DNA of 40,198 bases from Gaiellales bacterium. GTDB lineage: Bacteria; Actinomycetota; Thermoleophilia; Gaiellales; JAICJC01. Below the pieces are notes generated by a model. The model was not told where the DNA came from. It saw only the letters and a list, made by a program, of their open reading frames with translations, and ran no database searches. The position numbers and the translations under genes are program-made. This document shows, in pieces, positions 15,690 to 23,303 of this stretch; positions within the stretch are counted from its first letter, which is position 1, and each line of letters begins with the position of its first letter. The DNA lies in NCBI GenBank assembly GCA_036273515.1, contig DASUHM010000003.1, forward strand, positions 1 through 40,198. The letters run 5' to 3'.

Positions 15690-17707
15690 TCCGGCACGTC
15701 CGGCGGGTCGCGGTAGACGGACACGAGCGCCGGGTCGGCCATGATGCGGCGCAGCACGTCGGGCGGCTGGTCGCGCAGGTCGAGCAGCACGTAGCCGACA
15801 TGCAGCCGGTGCAGGATCTGGTTGCGGCGCGCGTTCGTCGTCTCGAGCGAGAAGAAGGTCTGGCCGAGGTGGTTGCGCGAGGCCTCGTCCAGCTTCGGCA
15901 CCGCCCGCGTGCGCGCCTCGGGCAGCACCGCAGCGCGGATGTCGGCGAACGCGAAGAGCTCGAACAGCCGCTGCGGGTCGCCGAGCACGACCGGCGCCGG
16001 CCCGGGCAGATCGCGGAACGCGCGCACGACGCCGGGCGTGATCCGCACCGTCTCGAACGCCGGCTCCCGCCGGTACGGCCCGGCCTCGGCAGAGGTGCGC
16101 ACCACCGGCCCCCAGTGCCACACCCAGGGCCCCAGCAGGGCGATCACCAGCGCCACCGCCGCCGGTGACACCGACAGCACCGGCGCCTGGCGGGCCGGCT
16201 TCCACAGCGCCAGCGGGACGGCGGCGAGCGCGGCGACGACGAGCACGCTGGTGGGCGTGTGCCACACCCAGTCGACGCCGCGCACGTCGTGCAGGCCGAG
16301 CGCGAGTGCGATCGCCACCGGCCACGTCCACCGGCCCAGTGCCGCGGCCACGATGCACGCGCCGGCCGCGGCCACGACCGGCCAGGTGAGCGGCTGCCAG
16401 AAGCGGTGGAACTGGCCCATCCCGACCGCCAGCATCACCACGGTGTTCACCCCCGGCACGAGCAGCAGCAGGAGCAGCGCGACGCTCGATGCGGCCAGCG
16501 GCAGCAGGCGCCGGTAGCGGGCGACGACGACCAGGAGCAGGATCGCGGCCAGCACGTACCCGCGCGCGAACACCGGCGCCCACGGGTACATCAGCAGCGC
16601 CCGGCGGCCGTGCAGCAGGAACTCGTCGGGGTGCGACAGCACCGGGTGGCGGCGGCCGCCGTGGATGGCGACGAGGTAGATCCACAGCGAGATCGCGCCG
16701 ATCAGGACGGTCGCGCCGGCCAGCGTCAGTGCCGGCGTGCGCACCTGGCGGCCGCCGGCCAGCCACGCCCCCGCCAGGATGCCCGCCGCCAGCACGAGCG
16801 CCGGGATGGCGTATGTCGGGTGCACCAGGGCGATCGAGACGAACGCCGCGGCGGTGGCGGGCGCGGCCCGGCGGACGCGGCCGATCTCGAGCAGGAACAG
16901 GATCAGCACGGCCGGCGTCAGCACCCAGACCGAGAACGGCGCCGGCTGGTTGATCTGGATGACGAGCCCGTTCAGGAGCGAGCACAGGTCCCAGGCGACG
17001 AAGATGGCGGCGAGCATGCCGATCCCGCGCCGGCCGGTGAGCGCCTTGCCGAGGGCGTACGCCGACACGATCGTAAGACCTGCGCACAACGGCTGGACGT
17101 CGCGGAACGCCGTCACCGGATCGGTGCCCGCGAGCCGGGCGACCGAGGCCAGGGCGGCGTGCATGATCGGGAACGCGTAGCCCGCGTTGGCGGGGCCGTG
17201 CAAGAACGGCGAGACGCTCCCGAACGAGATCTCCGAGACGTCCTCCAGCTTGCGCATCAGGCCGACGTGGAACAGCCCGTCGCCGACCACGGGCAGCGAT
17301 AGGCGCCAGCCCAGGTAGGCGAAGGCGACGATGCCGACGGAGCCGGCCGCGATCTCCCACCAGCCCGCCGCGGGCAGCGCCGGCGGCCGGCGGACGGCGA
17401 CGACCAGGGCGGCGATCTCGCACGCGACCGCCGCGATCACGAAGCCGAGCGGGAGGCCAAACAGGTAGGCGAGCGCGAGCGGCGGCCCCCACGCGACAAG
17501 CCCGAGCGCCGCCGCGACCGGCGCGCACCCGGCCCGGCCCAGGTCGCCCTCGAGCTCGAGCGCCCGCAGCGCCAGCCACCCCGGCAGCATGAGGACGAGC
17601 CCGAAGGCGAACCACGTCGCGATCGCGTCGAGCCCCAGCCCGCGGGCGAGGAGCAGGCCGGCGGCCATGGCGGCCACGGCGGCCAGCTCGAGCCTGCGCG
17701 CATGCAC
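15599..17707 (-). CDS. Large polytopic membrane protein, GT-C-like architecture
   Basis: About 702 residues with roughly 14 membrane helices across the first 550 residues, then a soluble C-terminal part (about 560-690) expected outside the membrane. An acidic loop after an early helix (LPVVGDGLFHVGL) is placed as in GT-C glycosyltransferases, but no catalytic motif can be proven. The C-terminal LHRLHVGYVLLDLRDQPPDV pattern is similar in style to the membrane protein at 23300-25330. The GTG at 17707 is preferred over the ATG at 17716 because TAGCAT (17715-17720, minus) ends exactly 7 bases before it and the ATG lies inside that element. The gene ends 91 bases inside the convergent flippase gene. 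Confidence 0.7.
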   Translation of the reverse strand: MHARRLELAAVAAMAAGLLLARGLGLDAIATWFAFGLVLMLPGWLALRALELEGDLGRAGCAPVAAALGLVAWGPPLALAYLFGLPLGFVIAAVACEIAALVVAVRRPPALPAAGWWEIAAGSVGIVAFAYLGWRLSLPVVGDGLFHVGLMRKLEDVSEISFGSVSPFLHGPANAGYAFPIMHAALASVARLAGTDPVTAFRDVQPLCAGLTIVSAYALGKALTGRRGIGMLAAIFVAWDLCSLLNGLVIQINQPAPFSVWVLTPAVLILFLLEIGRVRRAAPATAAAFVSIALVHPTYAIPALVLAAGILAGAWLAGGRQVRTPALTLAGATVLIGAISLWIYLVAIHGGRRHPVLSHPDEFLLHGRRALLMYPWAPVFARGYVLAAILLLVVVARYRRLLPLAASSVALLLLLLVPGVNTVVMLAVGMGQFHRFWQPLTWPVVAAAGACIVAAALGRWTWPVAIALALGLHDVRGVDWVWHTPTSVLVVAALAAVPLALWKPARQAPVLSVSPAAVALVIALLGPWVWHWGPVVRTSAEAGPYRREPAFETVRITPGVVRAFRDLPGPAPVVLGDPQRLFELFAFADIRAAVLPEARTRAVPKLDEASRNHLGQTFFSLETTNARRNQILHRLHVGYVLLDLRDQPPDVLRRIMADPALVSVYRDPPDVPDHLGRFEILRVKDATADRSAAGRPAGSSTA

Positions 17708-17714
17708 GGCGGGC

Positions 17715-17720
17715 ATGCTA
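17715..17720 (-). promoter_or_regulatory. -10 element of probable leaderless promoter for the GT-C-like gene
   Basis: TAGCAT on the minus strand, 7 bases, then GTG at 17707. The palindrome at 17722-17742 abuts it on the upstream side and could be an operator. Confidence 0.5.
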
Positions 17721-17721
17721 A

Positions 17722-17742
17722 CCAAGGGCCGCCGGCCCTTGG
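17722..17742. promoter_or_regulatory. Perfect palindrome next to the divergent promoter
   Basis: Nine-base arms (CCAAGGGCC and GGCCCTTGG) are separated by GCC. It lies directly upstream of the minus-strand -10 element, where a repressor or activator could act. Neither gene reads through it from an obvious start, so a terminator role is less likely. Confidence 0.5.
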
Positions 17743-17760
17743 CGACGGTGGCGGCGACCG

Positions 17761-17794
17761 CTATCGGCCGCCGCCGATAGCATTCCGGCTATCG
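17761..17794. promoter_or_regulatory. Three alternating CTATCG hexamers at 14-bp steps upstream of sqdB-like gene
   Basis: CTATCG (17761-17766), CGATAG (17775-17780) and CTATCG (17789-17794) alternate in orientation with a constant 14-bp period. Neighbouring copies form two mutually exclusive stems: CTATCGGC with GCCGATAG (4-base loop) and CGATAGC with GCTATCG (6-base loop). The array is 60 bases upstream of the sqdB-like start and includes TAGCAT and TATCGT, either of which could be a -10. It may be an operator array or a switchable leader structure. Confidence 0.5.
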
Positions 17795-17854
17795 TTACGG
17801 GCCCGCGGTCGGAGGGGCCGCACGATTCCACCACGAACGTACGGAGTGACGCGT

Positions 17855-19033
17855 ATGCGAGTCTTGATCCTCGGCGGCGACGGCTACCTGGGCTGGCCGA
17901 CCGCGATGCGGTTCTCGGGCAAGGGCCACGAGGTCGCGGTCGTCGACAACTTCGCCCGCAGGCGCTGGGTCGACGAGATGGGGGGAGACTCCCTGACGCC
18001 GATCGTGTCGCTCGACGAGCGCATCGAGGCGTGGCGCGAGGTCTCCGGCAAGCGGATCACGTCGTACGTTGGCGACCTGGCCGAGGACACCCTCGCCGCC
18101 GACGTGGTGATCGACTTCCAGCCCGACACGATCATCCACTACGGCGAGCAGCCGAGTGCCCCCTGGTCGATGCGCAGCGTCGACCACGCCGTGACGACGC
18201 AGCAGAACAACGTCGTCGGGTCGCTGAAGCTCCTGTGGGCGATGCGCGACCACGCGCCCACCGCCCACCTGATCAAGCTCGGGACGATGGGCGAGTACGG
18301 CACGCCGAACATCGACATCGAAGAGGGCTTCATCGAGATCACCCACAACGGCCGCACCGACGTCCTGCCGTTCCCGAAGATGCCCGGCTCGCTGTACCAC
18401 CTCTCGAAGGTGCACGACAGCCACAACATCCACTTCGCCTGCCGCGTCTGGGGCCTGCGCGCGACCGACCTGAACCAGGGCGTCGTGTACGGCATCGAGA
18501 CGCCCGAGGCCAAGCTCGACGAGCGGCTCTTGACCCGCTTCGACTACGACGAGGCGTTCGGCACGGCGCTGAACCGCTTCTGCGTCCAGGCCGTCGTCGG
18601 CCGCCCGCTGACCGTCTACGGGGTCGGCGGCCAGACGCGCGGCTTCCTCAACATCGTCGACACGCTCCAGTGCGTGGAGCTGACCGCGAACAACCCGGCC
18701 GGCGCCGGCGAGTACCGCGTCTTCAACCAGTTCACCGAGACGTTCACCGTCGCCGAGCTGGCCGAGAAGGTCAAGCAGGCCGGCGCGGAGGTCGGGATCA
18801 CGGTCACGATCGACAACCTCCAGAACCCGCGGTTCGAGCTCGAGGAGCACTACTACAACCCGGTGCACACGAAGCTGCCGTCGCTGGGCCTCGAGCCGAC
18901 GCTCCTGTCCGAGAACCTCATCGAGTCGACGCTCGGCGTCATCCAGCGCTACCGCGACCGCGTCATCTCCGACGTGATCGCCCCCAGCACCCAGTGGCGG
19001 CCCGCGCCGCCGGTGGGCCAGCCGGCCTCGTGA
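17855..19033 (+). CDS. sqdB: UDP-sulfoquinovose synthase (SQD1/SqdB family)
   Basis: SQD1 enzymes convert UDP-glucose and sulfite to UDP-sulfoquinovose, using bound NAD. The 392-residue protein matches the plant/cyanobacterial family along nearly its whole length: MRVLILGGDGYLGWPTA (Rossmann NAD site), HYGEQPSAPWSM, KLGTMGEYGTPNIDIEEG with the catalytic Thr, THNGRTD, YHLSKVHDSHNI with the Y-x3-K pair, RATDLNQGVVYG, RFCVQAVVGRPLTVYG and EEHYYNPVHTKL. The ATG at 17855 has GGAG 8 bases upstream. The archaeal homologue Agl3 serves glycan rather than sulfolipid synthesis, and the glycan-gene surroundings here leave both roles open. The GT2 fusion follows 13 bases later. Confidence 0.92.
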   Translation: MRVLILGGDGYLGWPTAMRFSGKGHEVAVVDNFARRRWVDEMGGDSLTPIVSLDERIEAWREVSGKRITSYVGDLAEDTLAADVVIDFQPDTIIHYGEQPSAPWSMRSVDHAVTTQQNNVVGSLKLLWAMRDHAPTAHLIKLGTMGEYGTPNIDIEEGFIEITHNGRTDVLPFPKMPGSLYHLSKVHDSHNIHFACRVWGLRATDLNQGVVYGIETPEAKLDERLLTRFDYDEAFGTALNRFCVQAVVGRPLTVYGVGGQTRGFLNIVDTLQCVELTANNPAGAGEYRVFNQFTETFTVAELAEKVKQAGAEVGITVTIDNLQNPRFELEEHYYNPVHTKLPSLGLEPTLLSENLIESTLGVIQRYRDRVISDVIAPSTQWRPAPPVGQPAS

Positions 19034-19046
19034 TGGAGGCGCCCCG

Positions 19047-20093
19047 GTGACACCGCTTCGCACAGCCGGCCTCGTGGCCGCGCTCGTGTTCGCGGCGCTC
19101 ACGGTCTACGCATATCGGCGAGGGCGGATCGGGAACGGCGACCTGCTCGTCCGGTTGGGCGTCTTCACGCTCCCGCTTTTGATCTTCTCGCTGGAGCCCG
19201 GCGCGCTGCAGTGGACGTTCGACGAGCTGTCGTTCCGCAAGGGCGGCGGCCACCAGATCATGGGCGCCACGGTGCTCGCCGTGGGCGTGCTCTACCTGTT
19301 CGCGTTCTCGCTGGCCGGGCGGGGCGAGAAGTCGCGCCGCGACCTCACCCGCCTGATCGAGAACCTGGCGCTCGAGCAGTTCCGCGCCACCGGCCATCCG
19401 GAGCAGTTCGCGGGCGGCGTCGCCACCGTCATCCCCGCCTACAACGAGGCGGACAACATCGTCCACGTGCTCGACTCGCTGCCGGCGATGGTGTGCGGCT
19501 ATCCGCTGCACGCGATCGTCGTCGACGACGGCTCGGCCGACGCGACGACCGACCGCGCCCGCGAGGCCGGGGCCGCGGCCGTGCGCCTGCCGCTCAACCG
19601 CGGCCAGGGCGCGGCCCTCCGCACCGGCTACCGGCTGGCGCTCGCCACCGGCGCCGAGATCGTCGTCACGATGGACGCGGACGGCCAGCACCAGCCCTCG
19701 GAGCTCTCCCGGCTCGTGCAGCCGATCGCCGACGGCAAGGCCGACGTGGTGAACGGCTCGCGGGTGCTCGGCGACGCCGACCCCTCTCACGCCGCCCGCG
19801 AGATGGGCATCCGCCTCTTCGCCCAGCTGCTCTCGATTCTGACGTGGAGCCGGGTGACCGACCCGGCCTGCGGCTACCGGGCCGTGCGCACCGAGTCGCT
19901 GCGCGGGCTCGAGTTCCGCCAGGACCAGTTCCACAACTCGGAGTTCATCGTCGAGGCATCGAAGAAGCACCTGCACACGATCGAGGTGCCGGTGACCGTC
20001 TCGAGCCGCCTCTCCGGAACGTCCAAGAAGCCGCCCCACTTCCGCTACGGCATGGGGTTCGCGAACGCCCTCGTCCGCGCCTGGCTCAGGTAG
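19047..20093 (+). CDS. DUF2304-like membrane domain fused to GT2 (DPM-like) glycosyltransferase
   Basis: This 348-residue protein starts with about 110 residues of three hydrophobic segments and the tail RDLTRLIENLALEQF, the layout of DUF2304 proteins. The rest is a GT2 domain: VIPAYNEADNI, IVVDDGSADATTDRA, the metal-binding DxD in VTMDADGQHQPSEL, and ACGYRAVRTESL, closest in style to dolichyl/polyprenyl-phosphate sugar synthases. DUF2304 and such transferases are usually separate neighbours, so this is a fusion. The GTG at 19047 has GGAGG 7 bases upstream and follows sqdB closely, so it may transfer a sulfoquinovose-linked or other sugar to polyprenyl phosphate; that is inference. Confidence 0.85.
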   Translation: MTPLRTAGLVAALVFAALTVYAYRRGRIGNGDLLVRLGVFTLPLLIFSLEPGALQWTFDELSFRKGGGHQIMGATVLAVGVLYLFAFSLAGRGEKSRRDLTRLIENLALEQFRATGHPEQFAGGVATVIPAYNEADNIVHVLDSLPAMVCGYPLHAIVVDDGSADATTDRAREAGAAAVRLPLNRGQGAALRTGYRLALATGAEIVVTMDADGQHQPSELSRLVQPIADGKADVVNGSRVLGDADPSHAAREMGIRLFAQLLSILTWSRVTDPACGYRAVRTESLRGLEFRQDQFHNSEFIVEASKKHLHTIEVPVTVSSRLSGTSKKPPHFRYGMGFANALVRAWLR

Positions 20094-21000
20094 ACGCGAA
20101 CCAGTCCCAGGTGCGCTGCAGGCCGTCTCGCAGCTCGACCTGAGGCGAGTACCCCAGCACCGTCTTCGCCTTGTCGATCAGCGAGTAGTTGCGCTGGATC
20201 TCGCCCTGGCGGGGCGGCTCCCGGCGCACCCGCGGCGTCTCGCCGGCGGTCTCGCCGATCAGCTCGATCAGGCGGGCCAGGCTCGTCTCGACGCCGCTCG
20301 CGAGCTGGAAGATCTGGCCGCCCACGCCCGGTGTCGTCGCCGCGGCGACGAGGCCCCTGGCGAGGTCCTCGCAGAACACGAAGTCGCGCGTCTGGCTGCC
20401 GTCGCCGTAGAGCACGAGCTCCTCGCCGGCCCGTATCCGGCGGATGAACATCGGGATGACGTTGCCCTTGTGCGCCGAGCGCGGCCCGTAGGCGTTCGAG
20501 AAGCGCACGACGACAGCGTCCATGCCGTACGCGCCGTGGAAGGCCGAGCAGTACGCCTCGCCGGTGGCCTTGGAGGCGCCGTACGGCGAGAGCGGCGCGA
20601 CCGGCTTGTCCTCGCTGGCCGGGTAGGCGTTCTCGCCCAGCGGGGCGTTCGACGACGAGAAGACGAGCCGGGGCACCTCCGCCCGGCGGGCCGCCTCGAG
20701 CGCCGTCAGCGTGCCGCGGCCGTTCTGGTCGAAGTTCGTCAGCGGATCGTTCATCGACTCGACCACCCCGGCCCCCGCCGCCAGGTGGAAGACGACGTCG
20801 CAGCCGCGGGCCGCGCCGACCACCAGGTCGAGGTCGCGCACGTCGCCCGTGACGAGCTCGGCGCCGGTGCCCTCGAGGTTGGCCGGGTTGCCCGACGAGA
20901 GGTCGTCCAGGACGCGCGCGTCGAAGCCCGCCGCGGCGAGCGCGCGAACCAGCGCCGAGCCGATGAACCCGGCGCCTCCGGTGACGAGCGCCCGGGGCAC
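20086..21000 (-). CDS. NAD-dependent epimerase/dehydratase (UDP-glucose 4-epimerase-like)
   Basis: The 304-residue protein is an extended short-chain dehydrogenase. GGAGFIGSALV (8-18) binds NAD, SSSNAPLGE supplies the catalytic Ser, SPYGASKATGE the Y-x3-K pair, and GNVIPMFIRRIRAGEELVLYGDGSQTRDF is the sugar-nucleotide region of GalE-type enzymes (shown here only by its key features GNVIPMF and DGSQTRDF). It likely epimerises or dehydrates a nucleotide sugar for surface glycans. The GTG at 21000 lies 8 bases after a TAGTAT -10 element. Its stop overlaps the convergent GT2 gene by 8 bases. Confidence 0.85.
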   Translation of the reverse strand: MPRALVTGGAGFIGSALVRALAAAGFDARVLDDLSSGNPANLEGTGAELVTGDVRDLDLVVGAARGCDVVFHLAAGAGVVESMNDPLTNFDQNGRGTLTALEAARRAEVPRLVFSSSNAPLGENAYPASEDKPVAPLSPYGASKATGEAYCSAFHGAYGMDAVVVRFSNAYGPRSAHKGNVIPMFIRRIRAGEELVLYGDGSQTRDFVFCEDLARGLVAAATTPGVGGQIFQLASGVETSLARLIELIGETAGETPRVRREPPRQGEIQRNYSLIDKAKTVLGYSPQVELRDGLQRTWDWFAST

Positions 21001-21008
21001 GGCGGCGG

Positions 21009-21014
21009 ATACTA
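21009..21014 (-). promoter_or_regulatory. -10 element of probable leaderless epimerase promoter
   Basis: TAGTAT on the minus strand is followed by 8 bases and the GTG at 21000. It lies in the 24-base gap after the small membrane-anchored protein gene. Confidence 0.5.
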
Positions 21015-21024
21015 CAGACCGCGC

Positions 21025-21240
21025 CTATTCGCCCGAGGCGGAAGCGTGCTCCGCGTCGTGCTGCCAGCACGGCGCGCCCTCGAAGGCCTCGAGCCCGGCC
21101 ACGGGCCGCACCGCCGGGGCGCGCCCCTTGCGCAGCCGCGGCGCGACCACCGCGGCGGCCGCGCCGACGAGCCCGCCGACCACGAACGACCGCACGACGC
21201 CGCGGCGGCCGCGGCGGCGCTCCGAGCGGGAGTCGCTCAC
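21025..21240 (-). CDS. Small membrane-anchored protein, unknown function
   Basis: A 71-residue product with a basic N-terminus (SERRRGRRG), one hydrophobic segment at about residues 16-34 (FVVGGLVGAAAAVVAP) and a polar tail ending in a CWQHDAEH-type motif. I do not recognise a family. The GTG at 21240 overlaps the stop of the B-box protein as GTGA, the habitual coupling in this genome, which is the main reason to call it a gene. Confidence 0.55.
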   Translation of the reverse strand: MSDSRSERRRGRRGVVRSFVVGGLVGAAAAVVAPRLRKGRAPAVRPVAGLEAFEGAPCWQHDAEHASASGE

Positions 21241-21752
21241 GACACCTCTCGGTGGGCGAAGAAGGCGGCGACCAGGAGGCCCACGACCTGGACGTAGGCC
21301 TTCGGGCTCCCGCCGACCGAGGCCGCGATCACGACGCCCGCGATGACGTAGGCCCAGGCCGCGCCGCCGGCCGCGATCCAGGCGGTCGAGCCCCCGCGGA
21401 AGTAGCCGGCGCCCCAGAGCGTGGCCCGGCCGGCCGCGATGCCGACGAAGTACGCCAGGATGAACGTGAAGAACCCGACGTTGAAGCTGCCCACGTAGGC
21501 GAGGACGACCCCCATCGCCGTGCCCGCTCCCAGGGCCACCAGCACGGCGCGCACGGCCTTGTCGGCGTGGAGCGTGACGCGCGCCGACCGCGGCTGGCGG
21601 GCGCACTCGCGGCACTTGATGCCGACGGCGGCCGGCACCATGCAGTCAGGGCAGATCGGCTTGCCGCAGGTCGAGCAGGACACGCCGGTCTCGACCTTCG
21701 GATGATTGGCGCAGGTAACCGGCGCAGCTACACCAGGCTCAACGCTGGACAC
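21237..21752 (-). CDS. B-box-type zinc-finger membrane protein
   Basis: The 171-residue protein begins with a B-box-like zinc finger: CANHPKVETGVSC, CSTCGKPICPDC and IKCREC place Cys/His pairs over residues 13-55. Three or four membrane helices follow (about 68-90, 95-115, 125-145, 150-166). Such proteins are common and uncharacterised in Actinobacteria, often near rhomboid-like genes. The GTG at 21752 is chosen because TACACT (21761-21766, minus) ends 8 bases before it; the ATG at 21770 lies upstream of that -10 and so is unlikely. It is divergent from psuG and coupled to a small downstream gene. Confidence 0.75.
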   Translation of the reverse strand: MSSVEPGVAAPVTCANHPKVETGVSCSTCGKPICPDCMVPAAVGIKCRECARQPRSARVTLHADKAVRAVLVALGAGTAMGVVLAYVGSFNVGFFTFILAYFVGIAAGRATLWGAGYFRGGSTAWIAAGGAAWAYVIAGVVIAASVGGSPKAYVQVVGLLVAAFFAHREVS

Positions 21753-21760
21753 GGCCTTCG

Positions 21761-21770
21761 AGTGTAGCAT
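21761..21770. promoter_or_regulatory. Symmetrical divergent promoter: overlapping -10 elements
   Basis: The ten bases AGTGTAGCAT hold TACACT on the minus strand (21761-21766) and TAGCAT on the plus strand (21765-21770), sharing a central TA. The minus element ends 8 bases before the GTG at 21752; the plus element ends 7 bases before a GTG at 21778. One melted patch could serve transcription both ways. Confidence 0.5.
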
Positions 21771-21777
21771 CCGCACC

Positions 21778-21810
21778 GTGTTGCAGGAACCCGCGCCATT
21801 GATCGCGTGA
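21778..21810 (+). CDS. Leader ORF of ten codons, coupled to psuG
   Basis: A GTG exactly 7 bases after TAGCAT opens a ten-codon frame, MLQEPAPLIA, whose TGA stop overlaps the psuG GTG start as GTGA. Both the leaderless spacing and the overlap are the habitual signals of this genome, so the frame may be translated and pass ribosomes to psuG. It is too short for sequence-based support, and the arrangement could be chance. Confidence 0.35.
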   Translation: MLQEPAPLIA

Positions 21811-22730
21811 CGCCTCCCCACCCGTCGGGGCTGATGGAGATGACGGCCGAGGTCGAGCGGGCGCTGATCCGCTCCCAGCCCGTCGTCGCGCTCGAGTCGT
21901 CGGTCATCGCCCAGGGCCTGCCGCCGGACATCGGCCCCGACGCCGCCCGCGAGGCCCAGCAGCGCGTGCGCGACGCGGGCGCGATCCCCGCGACGATCGC
22001 GGTGCTCGACGGCGCCGTCCGCGTCGGCCTCGACGACGCCGCCATCGACCGGCTCGCGCACGACGACGACGTGCGCAAGGTGGGCGGCCGCGACCTGGCC
22101 ACCTGCGCCGTCTCCGGCCAGAGCGGCGCGACGACCGTTGCCGGCACCCTGGCGGTGTGCGCGATGGCCGGCATCCACTTCATGGCCACCGGCGGGATCG
22201 GCGGCGTGCACCGCGGATGGGAGCGCACGTTCGACGTCTCCGCCGACCTGACCGAGATCGGCCGTACCGAGGTCTGCGTCGTCTGCTCGGGGGCGAAGTC
22301 GCTGCTCGACATCCCCGCCACGCTCGAGCTGCTCGAGACCCGAGGGGTGCCGGTGATCGGCTTCGGCACCGACACCTTCCCGCTCTTCTACGTGACGGAG
22401 AGCTCGCACAACCTGGCCGACCGGGCCGACGACGCCGAGACCGTCGCCGCGGCCGCCGCCGCCCACTGGGGCTTCGCCCGCCGCACCGGCCTGCTGGTCG
22501 TGCAGCCGGTCGCCGAGGAGGTGGCGCTGCCGCCGGAGGAAACCGAGTTCCTGGTCGAGGAGACGCTCGCGCAGGCCGAGGCGGACGGGGTGGCCGGGCC
22601 GGCCGTCACGCCGTGGGTGCTGGCGCGGCTGCATGCGGCGACGGACGGCCGCTCGCTCATCGCCAACCGCCGCCTGCTGATCGACAACGCCGGCCTCGCC
22701 GCCGACATCGCCGCCGCCTACTACGCCTAG
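21807..22730 (+). CDS. psuG: Pseudouridine-5'-phosphate glycosidase
   Basis: PsuG cleaves pseudouridine 5'-phosphate to uracil and ribose 5-phosphate in pseudouridine catabolism. The 307-residue protein has the family signatures EVERALIRSQPVVALESSVI near the N-terminus, VGGRDLA, the catalytic region GATTVAGTLAVCAMAGI, FMATGGIGGVHRG, and SGAKSLLDIPATLELLETRG. The GTG at 21807 gives an N-terminus of the same length as E. coli PsuG and overlaps the ten-codon leader stop; ATG codons at 21834 and 21840 are alternatives. No pseudouridine kinase (psuK) is adjacent; instead a dienelactone-hydrolase-like gene follows after 3 bases. Confidence 0.94.
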   Translation: MTPPHPSGLMEMTAEVERALIRSQPVVALESSVIAQGLPPDIGPDAAREAQQRVRDAGAIPATIAVLDGAVRVGLDDAAIDRLAHDDDVRKVGGRDLATCAVSGQSGATTVAGTLAVCAMAGIHFMATGGIGGVHRGWERTFDVSADLTEIGRTEVCVVCSGAKSLLDIPATLELLETRGVPVIGFGTDTFPLFYVTESSHNLADRADDAETVAAAAAAHWGFARRTGLLVVQPVAEEVALPPEETEFLVEETLAQAEADGVAGPAVTPWVLARLHAATDGRSLIANRRLLIDNAGLAADIAAAYYA

Positions 22731-22733
22731 CCG

Positions 22734-23303
22734 ATGGCGGAGGTCGTCCTCTTCCACTCCGCGGTCGGCCAGACGGCGGGGTTCCACGGGTTCGCGGACG
22801 AGCTGCGGGCGGCCGGGCACACCGTCCACACGCCGGATCTCTTCGAGGGCCGAACGTTCGCGACGATCGACGACGGGATGGCGTACGCCCAGGAGCTCGG
22901 GTTCCCGGACGAGATCCTGTCGCGGGGCGCGCGTGCCGTCGAGCCGCTGCCCGACGAGCTCGTCTATGCGGGCTTCTCGCTCGGCGTGCTGCCCGCGCAG
23001 CGGCTGGCCCAGACCCGTCCGGGCGCCCGCGGAGGCCTGTTCTTCTACGCGTGCGTCCCGACGGAGTTCTTCGGCGCCTGGCCGCCGCACGTCCCGGCGC
23101 AGATCCACGGCATGGACCGCGACCCGGTCTTCACCGGCGAGGGCGACATCGACGCGGCCCGGGAGATCGTCGCGGCGGCGGACGACGCCGAACTGTTCCT
23201 CTACCCGGGCGCTCAGCACTACTTCGCCGACTCGAGCCTGCCCTCGTACGACCCCGAGGCGACGCGGCTGCTCATGGCGCGCGTGCTCGAGTTTCTGAGC
23301 TAG
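22734..23303 (+). CDS. Dienelactone-hydrolase-family alpha/beta hydrolase
   Basis: The 189-residue protein has the compact alpha/beta-hydrolase fold of the DLH family: VVLFHSAVGQTAGFHGFADE at the start, HTPDLFEG, the nucleophile elbow GFSLGV with Ser instead of the Cys of classical dienelactone hydrolase, HGMDRDPVF with the acid, and YPGAQHYFAD with the catalytic His. It lies 3 bases after psuG, so both are probably on one mRNA, but no shared pathway is evident. The last four bases (CTAG) form the stop codons of this and the convergent gene at once. Substrate unknown. Confidence 0.85.
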   Translation: MAEVVLFHSAVGQTAGFHGFADELRAAGHTVHTPDLFEGRTFATIDDGMAYAQELGFPDEILSRGARAVEPLPDELVYAGFSLGVLPAQRLAQTRPGARGGLFFYACVPTEFFGAWPPHVPAQIHGMDRDPVFTGEGDIDAAREIVAAADDAELFLYPGAQHYFADSSLPSYDPEATRLLMARVLEFLS

